A stretch of 64,000 nt of DNA from Benincasa hispida (Eukaryota; Streptophyta; Magnoliopsida; Cucurbitales; Cucurbitaceae): contig NC_052349.1 of NCBI RefSeq assembly GCF_009727055.1, positions 48,838,085 through 48,902,084 on the forward strand, read 5' to 3'. Below the pieces are notes generated by a model that was given only the letters and a program-made list of their open reading frames with translations, was not told the DNA's origin and did not search any database. Both the position numbers and the translations under genes were made by a program. How positions within the stretch are numbered: position 1 is the first letter of the stretch; each line of letters opens with the position of its first letter. Positions 43,601 to 54,631 of this stretch are shown in pieces.

Positions 43601-44646
43601 AAACAAAATCACTAATATTGGAATTTAATCTTCCGTCAAATTCTGAAGAAGTTAAAGTCAAAGCCAAGTTTCACAAAATTTGGGGATTTAGACAAATTTG
43701 AAAGTAAGAAAAAAAAAAAGTGGGATCGTTGAAGGCAAAACTAAAAGTTAGGTCCATAATTATTTAGCCTTCAAGGCCAATTGGGTAATTAAATTTAAAG
43801 TTGAGAATTTTGAAGTATATTTCAATTTTTATATAGATAGGAGTTTAATCCAAATCCAAACCAAAATTTTGGATTGAATACAAGTTATATTCTAAATTCA
43901 AATCTTTTTCAAGTCAAAATTTGGTGTACTCCAAATTTTATGCAAAATCAAAATTGGAATAAAATTAAATTAAAATTATATTCCAAATTCAAACCAAGAT
44001 TCGAAATTTCATCCAAATTTAGCTTTCTATCCTCAAAGTCAATTAAAGATAAAACCTCAAATTAGTGTAAAATTTGAATTTGGACATCTTCCAAATTTTT
44101 ATCTCAACTTCATCAAATTTAGAGTAAGATCTAAAATTCCTTTCAAATTAAAATGTGGCTATATTCTACATTTTATCTCAAATTTAAATCAAGTTTAGCT
44201 TTTATTCTCAATCCAAATCAAATTGAGGTAAAATCTCAAATTTATTTCAAATTAAAATTTGGTCATATTCCAAAAAATTTATCCCAAGTTCAAATAATTC
44301 AAATTTAGCTTTTTATCCTCGAAGCAAAATTAAATTAGGGATAAAGTTTCAAATTTATCTAAAAATAAAATTTTACCATAATCCAAATTTTATCACGATT
44401 TCAAATCAAGTTTAGCTTTTATCCTATTTCCAAATCAAATTGAAGGTAAAATCTCAAATTAAAATTTGGACATATTACAAATTTTATCCAAAATTCGAGT
44501 TAAAATTATATACTAAATTCATAGTTTGACTGACACATCAATTGAGATCAAAATCAAGAATAGATATATTTGAATTCCGGTTCCAACTTTATATTTTTTG
44601 AGATTCATTCACCTATATATGTGTATAAATCTCGAAAATGGGCATT
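43601..44646 (+). repeat. AT-rich degenerate repeat before the Tg1 3' LTR
   Basis: Recurrent blocks of roughly 130 bp: TCCAAATTTTATC, AAATTTAGCTTTTATCCTC, GATAAAATCTCAAATT, AAAATTTGG, repeated with drift from about 43880 to 44560. Similar text occurs in Tg2 (63170-63425). No gene. The last bases before the LTR (GAAAATGGGCATT) may be the polypurine tract. Confidence 0.65.
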
Positions 44647-45514
44647 TGTTGAATGAGAAATGTTGGACCAATCATAAATTGTCACGTCATTTCCTATATT
44701 AATGACGAAATTCAAAATCATCAAATTTGGGACCAATTAGGAGTTAAGTCCCAAATTGAATTTGAAGACAATTCTGATGACACACGTGGTTTCATCATGA
44801 CCGTTGAATCAGATAATTATTAATTTGACCCAAATGTCTAACGAAACCCAAGTCCAACTAATCAAGCCTATGGACCAACTAAGCCCAAGCCTAAAAGCCC
44901 ACCAGAAAACTTTATAAATAGAAGAGCTCTCTCATATGTGAAGGTCAGCAATTCTACAATTAAGAAAGCTCAAAAAGAATTCTCCCAACAATCAGAAGAT
45001 TCTCAGACTCATAAAAGTTGCACAAAAGATACAAGGACTCTTCTAAAACTTCAACTTCAAAAAAACACACGCTTCGCTTCTTCAAGTCAAGCGTACGCAT
45101 TCAAATGAGAGAAAATCAAAGGATCAAGTATTAGAGATCGAACCACATCGCATCAACATCAATACAAGTTCAACTCCACGAAACAAATTTTTTCGAAGCC
45201 TCGTGCGAACACTAATCATCCAAAAAGATCAACAAATTCAAAAAGTTCAACAAGCCAAAAGGTCGATCATCCAAGAAGATCAACAAGCCTAGCGATCATC
45301 CAAAAAGATCATCAAGTCCAAAAGCCGATCATCCAAGAAAATCAACAAGCCCAAAGGCCGCTCATACAAGAAGATAAACCAATTAAAGATTAAAGTTTAT
45401 TTTAAATGCATCGAAGAATTATATATTGGAGATTGTACTTGCTATACTAAAATCAATGCAAATATAACATTCAAATTCCACGAATTAAGTTTCTCCAGAA
45501 ACCTCACGTGAACA
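44647..45514 (+). repeat. Tg1 3' LTR
   Basis: 868 bp, TGTTGAATGAG...CACGTGAACA, collinear with the split 5' LTR. TATA box TATAAATA at 44913-44920. The short ATCATCCAA-AAGATCAAC array is at 45210-45390. Confidence 0.93.
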
Positions 45515-45519
45515 GTCAT
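45515..45519. repeat. Target-site duplication of Tg1, right copy (GTCAT)
   Basis: Identical to 15922-15926. Confidence 0.93.
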
Positions 45520-45554
45520 ATACATTTTTCCTTGTCTAGATTTTGGCATCAACA
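45520..45554 (+). repeat. Co4 solo LTR, right segment
   Basis: Ends TTTTGGCATCAACA, followed by TCCAC. Together with 15551-15926 it makes a 411-bp LTR. Confidence 0.65.
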
Positions 45555-45707
45555 TCCACCTTTAATTTTTTTGCTTTGTTATCTACCATTATTATCAAAA
45601 TCCAAGCCAAAGGTTTGAAAACTTAAAAAAAATAGTTTTTAAAAACTTGTTTATGTTTTTAGAATTTGGTAAGAACTAAACTACTTAAGAATGATGAAAA
45701 CCATTAT
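45555..45707 (+). repeat. Rep1, right part
   Basis: TTGCTTTGTTATCTACC, AAAAACTTGTTTATGTTTTT and AGAATTTGGTAAGAAC are words I recall from one common cucurbit dispersed repeat. Continues the left part at 15494-15550. Class unknown; possibly a non-autonomous DNA transposon. Confidence 0.5.
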
Positions 45708-45717
45708 ATGAGCCAAA

Positions 45718-45900
45718 TTGAGTATAACTCAATTGACATATGAGTGTGCTATAAACCACAAGGTTTATGGTTTGAATTCCATTACCCCCAATTGTACTGG
45801 AAAAGAAAATAAATTGTATGAAATTGAGAGGATAGGCTTATGTTTCAAAAACAAAAAATCAATGGTAACCAAGTGGGGCATAAATGAATATACTTTTAAT
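45718..45900 (+). mobile_element. SINE-like, tRNA-derived sequence
   Basis: A-box-like TATAACTCAATTGAC at 45723-45737 and B-box-like GGTTTGAATTCC at 45769-45780, spaced as in a tRNA-type pol III promoter. No clear poly(A) tail or flanking duplication. The overlapping 61-codon frame is not a gene. Confidence 0.4.
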
Positions 45901-47358
45901 TAAATTCAAGGACGAATTGCAGAATCACCCTTAAAGTAATAAAAGAGAATAAAATGATGTAAATTATTTTCATTTATAATTTTAAATATTCTTGAGTAAA
46001 ATGAAATAAGACATTAGACACATTTTGTTTGGAGAATTACTAATAGTAGAGGAAAATGGAGTAAATATTGAGAAACAAACACGTAAGCAATTAGGTTGAG
46101 TCGTGAATATCTCGCTCTCTTTAAGGAAATTCAAACCCTCTACAAAATATATCTATATATATATATATTAACTATTGGTGCAACAAATGTTGTCTAATCT
46201 ATCTCCTCTTTCATGATACATCAACCATAATAAAACTTCTAACCTTTTGTTACAATTACGTTTCTTCCTTAAAATATAAAGAAAAACTCAACATTTAATC
46301 TCTGGAAACTCATATTTAAAACTATTGAATATTAAAATTGTTACTACACATTTTTTCAAAGATAAGATGTGAAAGGTTGGTAGAAATAAAAAAAAATAAA
46401 GTAAGAAACGTAGCTATTATAGGAAATAATTTGTATTTGATGTAGAATTAAATAGGGAAAAAAAGCATACAAGTTACTTACAAAACACACGGAGTATGAT
46501 TGAAGACAAAATAGGCATTAAGAAAAAAAAAAAAAAAGGGTAAAGAGAGAAGTTAACAATTCTAGCACGTTTTAAATATAGTATTATATCATCATCGATA
46601 TGGTTTAAAAATCAATTTATATTCTTAAACTTTATAGATTGAATCAATAAACTCTTTCTTAAAAAAAATCCTAAAATTTAAATTAATAATTGTTTCAATT
46701 AAAATCAAAACGTTAAGAAGTGAAAGAATTTAGAGCCTTAATTAGGATTCCATTTTAATGTCACCAATTTACAACGAGCATTTGTGAGTATGACTTCTTT
46801 AAATATAAGAATTTATGCAATGTTAGAGTTAAATATTGGAATCAAGTGGGTAGTAACAACTTATAGATTGCACTTTATTTTCTTGTTTTTAAGCACTTGT
46901 ATTATTGGAAATTATGGAAAATAAGGTTTAGGTTTTACTTTTGGATCATGCATTTTTTAAATTTAAGCAATTATTTTATAAATTTGTGCATGTACTGTTT
47001 TTGGTTAAGTCATTTTTATTTTAACAATTTTTTATAAAAACTTTTTAACACTCATGTGTTTGACAATTTTTTTTTCTTAAAAGTCTTTCATACAAGTTTG
47101 TTTGATTTCTTAGATTTCGTTAATATTAAATTATTATAAATAACGACTATAAAATACTATGAACTAATAAAAATATCATGAATCCAACATTTTGACGTAA
47201 CTTACATAATGTCAACAAAGGTGTTTTTATTGACAATTTTGTGTGTCAACTTAAATATAAACATCTATCGATATTTTTGAAGGGATTTGAATCCTGGTGG
47301 AAGTATGTGATCACATTTTTTTATTCTTGAAATAATTTAAAATATAAACAAAAGAGAA
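45901..47358. other. AT-rich intergenic DNA
   Basis: No gene recognised. A short (TA)n run near 46150-46168 and A-runs near 46520. At 47217-47250 the words TGTCAAC and TTGACAATTTTGTGTGTC occur close together. Confidence 0.5.
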
Positions 47359-49042
47359 TGTTAAGAACTATACCGCTGCAGATACGTGACCACAACAAAA
47401 TTTCCCCTTGATTCTTGTTGTCTCCTTCTTGAATTCTTCAAATTCCAAAAGGTCTTCCTTATTATGACTCTGGCAAGGATCCGATTCATGGAAATTGCTT
47501 CTTGAAAGAATAAAGGGAATGAGAAGAATAATTTTCTTAGTACTTTTCTAAGAAAATAGGGAGAATTTGTAGAGAGAGTTTCAAAGTAATCTCAAATTAT
47601 TCTTATAGATAGTGTGTTCTATGAGGGTTTCCAATGGCGCTATTTATAAAACTTTATGGCTACTCCTAATTCTATTGAGATAACCTTTAGAGGTTTTAAA
47701 TTAAATATTCAAAAACATAAATATTTATCCAAATAAAATCTCATTTTAAATGATTTATAGTATTTAAATCATTTATCTCCTGCAAAATCTTTAATTTGAA
47801 TCTCATTGAAATTAATTAATTAATTATCTCCCTAATTATTTAATTCAAATCTCATTTAAATTAAATAACTTTATATGGACCTCATCCAAATAATTTAATT
47901 ATTTGAATCATATTCAAATAAATTAATTCTCCATGTTATAAAGTTTTTATTTGAATTTCATCCAAATAAACTTTATAATAAATCATATATTTAATTGTAT
48001 CCATTACAATTAATATTTTCCCTAAAAATTTGAACACTTCAAATTTTTCTTTCAATCATCAATTGACCTTTGTTGGTTCGCGGTGAGCTAGCAAGTGAAT
48101 CTTATGGACCTACAGACTATAAGCTTTAACCATCAAAGATTAATTAATTAAACTCTTTAATTAAATTAACTTTTATTCATTAACTATAGGGCAAACCACT
48201 AGTCATAGTTGAACTCCTATGTACTGTAAGACAAGTTATGTACTGTAAGACAAGTCGATCTTTCACGAGTTATTCATAATTATAGTTGGGTTAAAAATTC
48301 TATTTTATCCCTGTAATTATATCTTTTCCTTAAGTCCCGTCGATTCCTCTAATGGAAAATTTATTTATAGTCTAATCATAAACTAAGTCTTTCCCAGACT
48401 AGTGAAAGGATAAGATCCCTTTGTTCAAGCCCCGAAATCATCACTTAAAGGAACTACTCATCTGTTTACCCTTATAGGGAATAAGTGAACTCCATCTTGT
48501 AAATTTATGTTCCTAGCTCCCCATTTAATCAAGTCTCCAAAATGGTAGGCTTGTTGAGTCGGCAACTCAGGCCACTCTCACCTATACAAATCAAAAGACT
48601 AACCTCACATAAAAGAGTTCATAAATTACTCTAGATTAAGATCAAGTCACACATGATCATCCTATGAAATATTAATCTCATCAATTAATGGATTCACAAA
48701 GAGAGATTAATTATATCGCGATCCGACCTTATACAAACTCTTTGTATAAGATACTTCACTCACATGTCCCCACGTGAATGGTTTAGATCAAGCCATCTGT
48801 AACTATTATAAAGTGGGGCGTACCCATAGTACCAAGATAAGGCACCCAACCTTATCCATATACTATAGATTTTTTAATTTATTTCTTAAACATGATCCAC
48901 CTTATATGTCAACTACATATTGTTCAAGACTATATATAATAATCTTGGAATTTTCTGGTTAATGGATAAATTGATATTGCATAATTAATATCTCAATTAA
49001 TCGACTAACAAATTATGAGACTTTAGGGCATAAATCCCAATA
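47359..49042 (-). repeat. Co7: Copia LTR
   Basis: Minus strand: head TATTGGGATTTATGCCC at 49042, tail CTGCAGCGGTATAGTTCTTA then ACA at 47359. Same conserved blocks as Co5 and Co9 (CTTAAGGAAAAG, CCATAAGATTC). No primer site or coding region next to it, so probably a solo LTR; flanks (GAGAA / GTTTT) do not form a clear duplication. Confidence 0.72.
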
Positions 49043-49551
49043 GTTTTATATGTATTTTTAAATTAATATTTATTTTTAAGCTTTAAATTAAGGTTTTATT
49101 TACGATTTTATATCATAAGCGTCAAAAAAACAAAAATCTCGTGTGTCAATAAAGCCAAATTTGTAGTAGTCATAATTTAAATAATAGTCATCGGAGTTGG
49201 CTGTCAACGGTGGTGGTTGAGTGTTGCCAAAATGGGGTGCAGTCGGTGGTTGTTGAAGTTGGTTGTCAGAGGTAGTCGCCGGATTTAGCCGTGAAAGGTG
49301 GTTGTTGAAGTTGGTCGACGAAAATGATTGTTAGAGTTGAGTAACGAGGCATCAGTAGTGATGAAGGCTGAGTGTACTGGTGGTGGACATGGTTTAAAAT
49401 GTCAGTGACATATGAAGTTGGTCTCCTAAACAATGAGTTGAGTTCATATCTCAACTTATCTCATCTCGTCTCATCTCCTCCCAAACCACCCTTTTAAAAG
49501 ATGTTATAGTTACCACACCCATTTCTAGTATCTGTTTACTTCTATTAGTCA
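49043..49551. repeat. Degenerate GGTGGT-rich sequence
   Basis: 49180-49330 repeats GTTGTTGAAGTTGG and GGTGGTTG words. 49430-49490 has CAACTTATCTCATCTCGTC + TCATCTCCTCCC. This looks like a worn non-autonomous transposon, but I see no terminal repeats. Confidence 0.35.
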
Positions 49552-49728
49552 AGAGGAAATGGATGTTATCTTAGATTTTGTTCACTCAAGGGTTGATCAA
49601 GAAGGGAACGAATGGCTAGCTTTACTATGGAGGAAGTTGAAATAATTGTCTCTCAAATGTTTCCACTAAGCTCCCAAGTCCAGAAAACTTTTCGACCTTA
49701 TTTTACAAGAAATTTAAGGATGTTGGGA
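49552..49728 (+). pseudogene. L1 LINE ORF2, segment 1 (before RT)
   Basis: Read with frameshifts: VHSRVDQEGNEWLA, then FTMEEVEIIVSQM and FSTLFYKKFKDVG. In plant L1 elements this is the block preceding the RT palm (..FT.EE......M.P.KAPGPDG...FY..FW). Here the KAPGPDG stretch reads KLPSPEN. It ends in the TGGGA at 49724-49728 where Gy2 inserted. The upstream endonuclease part is not found; the LINE is 5'-truncated or decayed. Confidence 0.7.
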
Positions 49729-52506
49729 TGTAAACCGAACCTTATTTTTCTTACTTAAGTATGATAATTAGTATGTTGATTAAATTTAAGATTGAGTTAA
49801 CATAATGTTGTAAGTAAAAGCATGAGGCTGATCAAGAAGAAGGCAAAGTTCTAAGTAAGGAGAAACAAGGCTCTCGAGTAGCATTGGCATTGAGACACTA
49901 GGTGAGGAAATTTGGCTAAGTATGAAGCTAAATGTGCCATCTGTTGATAGCCTATGCATTGAAAGACGTAGCCTAGTCTGCAGCAGTCATGCTCTTAGGA
50001 GGCTAGTTAATTGCATGATGAGTGTAAGGCATGGAGGAATTGACTAAATGTTGGTCGTGAGTTGTTGTCATGTGTTAGCATGGGCAATGCGTCAACCAAA
50101 GGTCTTAAGAGGTTAGGCGGGCAAGAAGGCATGTGGTAAGGATGTCTTGGCGATGGGTTGCATTATGCGTTGGCTAGGGAGGCAACGTGCATTGGCCGAA
50201 CGAGTTATGTGGGCAGGCCAGGCCAAGCGATAATGATCGGCCGAGGTGATGGGTGTAAGGGACACCAATGTGTGTGTTGACTAGTTTCCAATGTGGGGCA
50301 GTACAAAGAGCCCTTGGATGCATAATTGAGACTATACGATGTTTAAAGCAAAGGCCATGGGCAAAGGAAGTCAAGCGATGGCACTAGACCAAGTGATGGG
50401 CAAAATGCATTGAGCCTATATGTTGGTCAAGGGTTGTGCATTGAATGTACCATGCGATGGTGAGATGATGGTGAAGCCTTACATTGGTCAAATGGTGATT
50501 ACAATTTAATCACTCACTTTAGTGGCCTAGTTGTCAAGATTAAAGGAAATAATCCCACTTAGTGGTGGAGTTGGCAGTCTAAGATTTAAAAGAGGCATAC
50601 AGTGTTTAGTATAAAAAGAGAGGCCTCTATTCAAGAACTTGATTTGAGTAATCTATTCGTGCTATTAAGGTGATTTTAGAGCCATTTGTTTGAGTGTCGA
50701 GTGTGAATAAAGCACAAGGGTTTCTGGAAGAAATCTCCTATGGATTCAAGTTGGAATCTGAAGAAAACTTCAAGAAGGTTAGGCTCTTAGATGAATCAGG
50801 GCCAGTGGTAAAGATTGAAGGATTTTGGTTAAATTTTAAGGTAAGTAAGTTAAGATAATTTTAGACAAGTTTATAGAAGGAAATTTTCTAAGAAAAGGTC
50901 TGAAAAATAAGTAATTCGAGCACAAAGCTGAATCTGGAATTTTGGTTTGAATAAGCAAGCAGCTGCTTAGGTTGAGCAAGCAAGCAATTAGAAGATCAGA
51001 CGATGGTGTTGGTAAACATGCGCACGCAGGGCAAGGCCACGTGCAAAGGATGCACTAGGCTGGGCGCAAGGATGCATTGAGATGCATTGGACTGTGCGGT
51101 GCATGCTGAAGTCATGAGTGCAAGGGGGCACTGTGTAAGCGATTGACCATGCGGCAGTACAAGCAGGGATGAGCAAGCAAGCGAGTGAGGCACTGAGCGC
51201 AAGGTTGCTCGATGGTGTGTTGGTGCGCGGCTGGACGGGTGCATGAAGATGTAATGGGTGCATGGGTAGTCTTGTGGCCGCATGACCTATAAGCATAACT
51301 CAAGAAGTTTCTAAGTATTGAACGTGTAAAAAGGTATGCGTTAAGCATGAAAGGGATGTTATATGTTAAATATTAAGCTTATTTAGGTGAGTTAACCTCA
51401 CATACGGATTAAAGGCAATGGCTCAACATCGCTATCATTTCCACAAGGTTAACACCAATAGGAAAGGTTTATCGACCCTAGGAGGAATACTCAAGGCTGT
51501 GGTGACAAAACTAAATGTTTTCCATGTTTTAGTAACAAATGTTTTACTTAAATGTTTAGACTCATGTTTTCTTATGCTTAAAGAATGTTTAAAATTATTT
51601 CCAAGCAAACTAGTTTTCATGAAGCCTATTAACGCATGCTAGTTTAAAAAAGTTTATGAAAGCATGATTTAAGTATTTCTATACTTAATTTTCAAAATAG
51701 CATGTGTTGGAAGTTTTTTGCTTATAAGTAAAGATGTTTAAGCATATGATGTATGTTGCTTATACTCTCAAAGTATGTTTACCTCAAAGTATAAGTTTTA
51801 TGATGATTACTAGAACCTGATACTGAAGGACATTAAGAAGATATATGAATAGTAGTACCTAAAGTATGACGGTACTTAGTTATTACCATGTGCATGTAGG
51901 TTGGATTGACGTTGGTTGTGTTGAGAATACTCCACACCAACTAAGATTTGTTGTTGAGGGATTGAGCAAAAGGATTCTCTCTGAACTAAGAAACATGTTA
52001 AGCTATGTTTTAAGTTATGTTATGTTTGAAAGTTTTAAGTAAGAGTTTTCTTGGAAAATTTTCAGTTTAGAGCATGATGTTTATGATTTATTAGCCATTC
52101 ATTGGGCTAGTAGCTCACCCGTTTTAAATGTTTTCTTCCTGAAGTAGTGGTTTCCTCCTCAAAGGTTAACTGCACTGCTGCTCTGCCACTCAAGGACTTT
52201 AGTTTTCATAGAAGTTTTAGGTGTCTACTTGTAAATGCTTGTACATATGTGTTGAACATGTTAGGGACAAGAGTTAGCTGTCGGGACCCACTAAACTCGG
52301 TAATTTTTCATAATGTAAATATGTTGTATGCTTAACCTCGGTTATGTAATCTGAAATCAAGTATTTTAAACTGGTATTCATATTCCAGGATTTTCTAAGC
52401 AGGTTAAGGATATGGGGTGAGACAGTAAGTGCCACAAAATAGTTGGTAACTGTTATCGTCATATTCTCTTCTAGATTAAGAGGGTAATCTGGAAGGGGGT
52501 GTGATA
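49729..52506 (+). repeat. Gy2: solo Gypsy LTR in the LINE
   Basis: Starts TGTAAACCGAACC, ends GAAGGGGGTGTGATA, and shares with Gy1's LTR, in order, the TATA region (TATAAAAA at 50610), GTAGTACCTAAAGTATGACG, GTTGTGTTGAGAATACTCC, GGGCTAGTAGCTCACCC and GGTAACTGTTATCGTC. Flanks TGGGA (49724-49728) and TGTGA (52507-52511) differ by one base. No interior: solo LTR of 2.8 kb. Minus frames at 50988-51348 over a GCAT-rich stretch are LTR sequence. Confidence 0.82.
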
Positions 52507-52519
52507 TGTGAGAGAAGAT
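52507..52519 (+). pseudogene. L1 LINE, segment 2 (13 bp)
   Basis: TGTGAGAGAAGAT lies between Gy2 and Co8. Removal of both LTRs joins FYKKFKDVG-RE to the next LINE segment. Confidence 0.5.
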
Positions 52520-54431
52520 TTTTTTTTTTTTTTTTTTTTATGCCTTAAAACTCATAGAGAGTAAATGTAATATTTGACCGATCATTAATAAAGTGTTATC
52601 AATGTTTATTACAATAAATAGTTATTGTTTATCTTGTATTTATCCTTCCTAAATAACCCTAATCCAATAAACTACCATCATAAAATATTGTATGAGTCTT
52701 GAACTGTATATGGAGACATACGGGGATCAGTGTTCAAGATACAGCCTAAAAGGTCTATAATATATGGATAAGGCTAGGCACCTTATCCTTGTGACACTAT
52801 GGATATAACCTACTTTGTATTTGAATGCAATGATCCAATGCATTCATGTAGGGGACATTCAAATGGGGGTATCCTATGCAATGAGTTTGCATAAGACCGG
52901 ACCACGAAAAAGTAACCATTAAATGTAACTTCATTGACTAGTCAGGTTTCTATTTCACTATGATGACCTAAGCAACTTAGTCTTAATCCTGAGTGAGTTA
53001 TGGGCTCCTGTTCATGAGGTATTATCTTTTAATTTGTATGGGTGAGAGTGGTCAATTCGCTGACTCAATAACCCTATCATTTTGGGGACAAAACTGAGTG
53101 GTGAGCTTGAAACATAATTTCATGAAATGGAATTCACTCCTTCCTAACTTTAAGGTAAGTAGATAAGTGTTCCCTTAAGTTGTGTCTTCGAAACTTGAAC
53201 AAAGGGCCCTACCCTCTCACTAGCCCAAGAGAGGTTTCTGTTTGATGGTTGGACCACAAACATGATGTTCATTATAGGAGCACTGGTACTTAAGGATGTA
53301 GAGGTAACTTAGGGGTAAAATAGTAAATTGACCCAACTGGTGTTACGAACACTCGTGAAGGACTAGCTTGTAAATCCATCAATATCCGTAGACACATAAC
53401 TATATTTGCAGTGAGAAGAGTGCAATTATAGCTCTATAGTGGAGTGTACGCACAATTGACGAATATTGATTAACTTGGTTAATGAGTTTAGCCAATTAAT
53501 CTCATATCGTTGGAACTTCTGATTTGTAGGTCTTTTAGGTCCCACTAGTAGCTCATAAAGGGTAATGAGGTAATTAAAGTAATTTGAAAAATTCAAATTT
53601 ACTAAGAAAAATATTATAATGTATGGTGATACATTATAATTATTTAAACTTTATAATAAAAATTATTAAAACTATAGGTTAAATTTAATGCACATTAGAT
53701 GCACATTAAAACTATAGGTAATATGAGAGAAAAATAATTGTGATTCAATTATCAGGTTAAGTTTAAAATGTGATATTTAATTTAATGATTAATTAATTGG
53801 AGAATTAATTAATTTAGTTAAATTTGATTTAATTAAATTAATTGAATTAAAACTATAGGTTATAAGAGATGAATGTATTAGAATATGATTCTAATGCACA
53901 TTTAATTAAATATGAGATATTTAATTATTATTAGTTAATTTGATTAATTAATAATTATTTTATTTATTTTAATAAATTAAATTTTGGTTCATTTTATTTG
54001 TTAAATTAAATGAATTTATTAGTTTTATTTAATTTATTAATTAATTAAATAAAAAAATTACTTATAACAAACTTCCCAACGTGGGGAGTTACATAAGAGT
54101 GGGAGAGAGATCTTCTTCCAACTCCCACCTCTCTCTCAAAATAACTCTCCCAGTATCACATAAATGTTTTTTCTCTCTGGCTCTGGTCTTTGAGATAGAA
54201 AATTCCCTCGAAGGATCCCATCTCCTTCTACCTTAAATAGCCTAAGGAGAATATTGGTGAAACCATTTTGTTTTGCAGTAGAGGAATCAAGATCGTAGAT
54301 CCAAAAAGTTGGTGAAGCCCTCTAGAGTAAGAGTAAGAGTTTCTAGATTTTATTTTCTCTGTTAATTTGTTATATAAAATTTGAATATGGTCTGAAAATT
54401 TTTTCGTTGTACTTGGGATTTTAACCTAACA
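52520..54431 (+). repeat. Co8: solo Copia LTR in the LINE
   Basis: Plus orientation. The head is a T-run (52519-52539) that replaces the TGTTGGGTT start of relatives, followed by TATGCCTTAAAACTC. Contains the family blocks, then a tail ending ACCTAACA at 54431. Flanks AAGAT (52515-52519) and AAAAT (54432-54436) differ by one base. AT-rich parts around 53570-54050 have direct TTAATT-type repeats. Confidence 0.75.
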
Positions 54432-54631
54432 AAAATGATCTGTGGTTTTCTAGAGGTTTTAAACGATAAAAGATATGTTGCTTAACGGAATATGCTAATT
54501 TGGCCGTAATTCCTAAGATCCTAAATCTCTAGAGGCAGAGGACTACATGCCTATAAGCCTTTGCGTTGTTGCTTATAAAATTGTGAAAAAACCCTAGCTA
54601 GCCAAATAAAGAACATTTTGAAAGATGTTAT
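54432..54631 (+). pseudogene. L1 LINE ORF2, segment 3 (RT)
   Basis: ICGFLEVLNDKRYVA, TEYANLAVIPKI, then EAEDYMPISLCVVAYKIVKK and TLASQIKNILKDV. These match the L1 RT blocks (..NAT.L.LIPK.., D.RPISL.NV.YKI..K.LA.RL...L...I). Frameshifts separate the first three blocks. It ends at the GTTAT duplication where Co9 inserted. Confidence 0.85.

Larger units (their letters stand above)
15927..45514 (+). mobile_element. Tg1: gag-only (TR-GAG-like) LTR retrotransposon carrying nested elements
   Basis: 5' LTR 15927-16647 plus 35825-36073, primer-binding site at 36077, gag from about 36194, tandem repeats and purine-rich tracts, and 3' LTR 44647-45514. The 5-bp GTCAT duplication at both ends proves one insertion event. 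Its 5' LTR was later interrupted by At2 (16648-35819) and its gag by Co6 (37006-39057). Excluding these, the element is about 8.4 kb. It has gag but no trace of protease, reverse transcriptase, RNase H or integrase, so it would need enzymes from an autonomous relative. The gag resembles that of Tat-type Gypsy elements I recall from Cucumis, which do carry pol. Tg2 is a second copy with the same organisation, so the lack of pol is a family trait and not only a local deletion. Confidence 0.85.

Noticed and set aside
47354..49047. Target-site duplication for Co7
   Set aside because: The flanks GAGAA and GTTTT do not match, so I claim only the LTR, not a clean insertion.
50988..51348. Three overlapping minus frames of 78-102 codons with mixed composition
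   Set aside because: They lie inside the Gy2 solo LTR, overlap each other in different frames, and contain no recognised domain.
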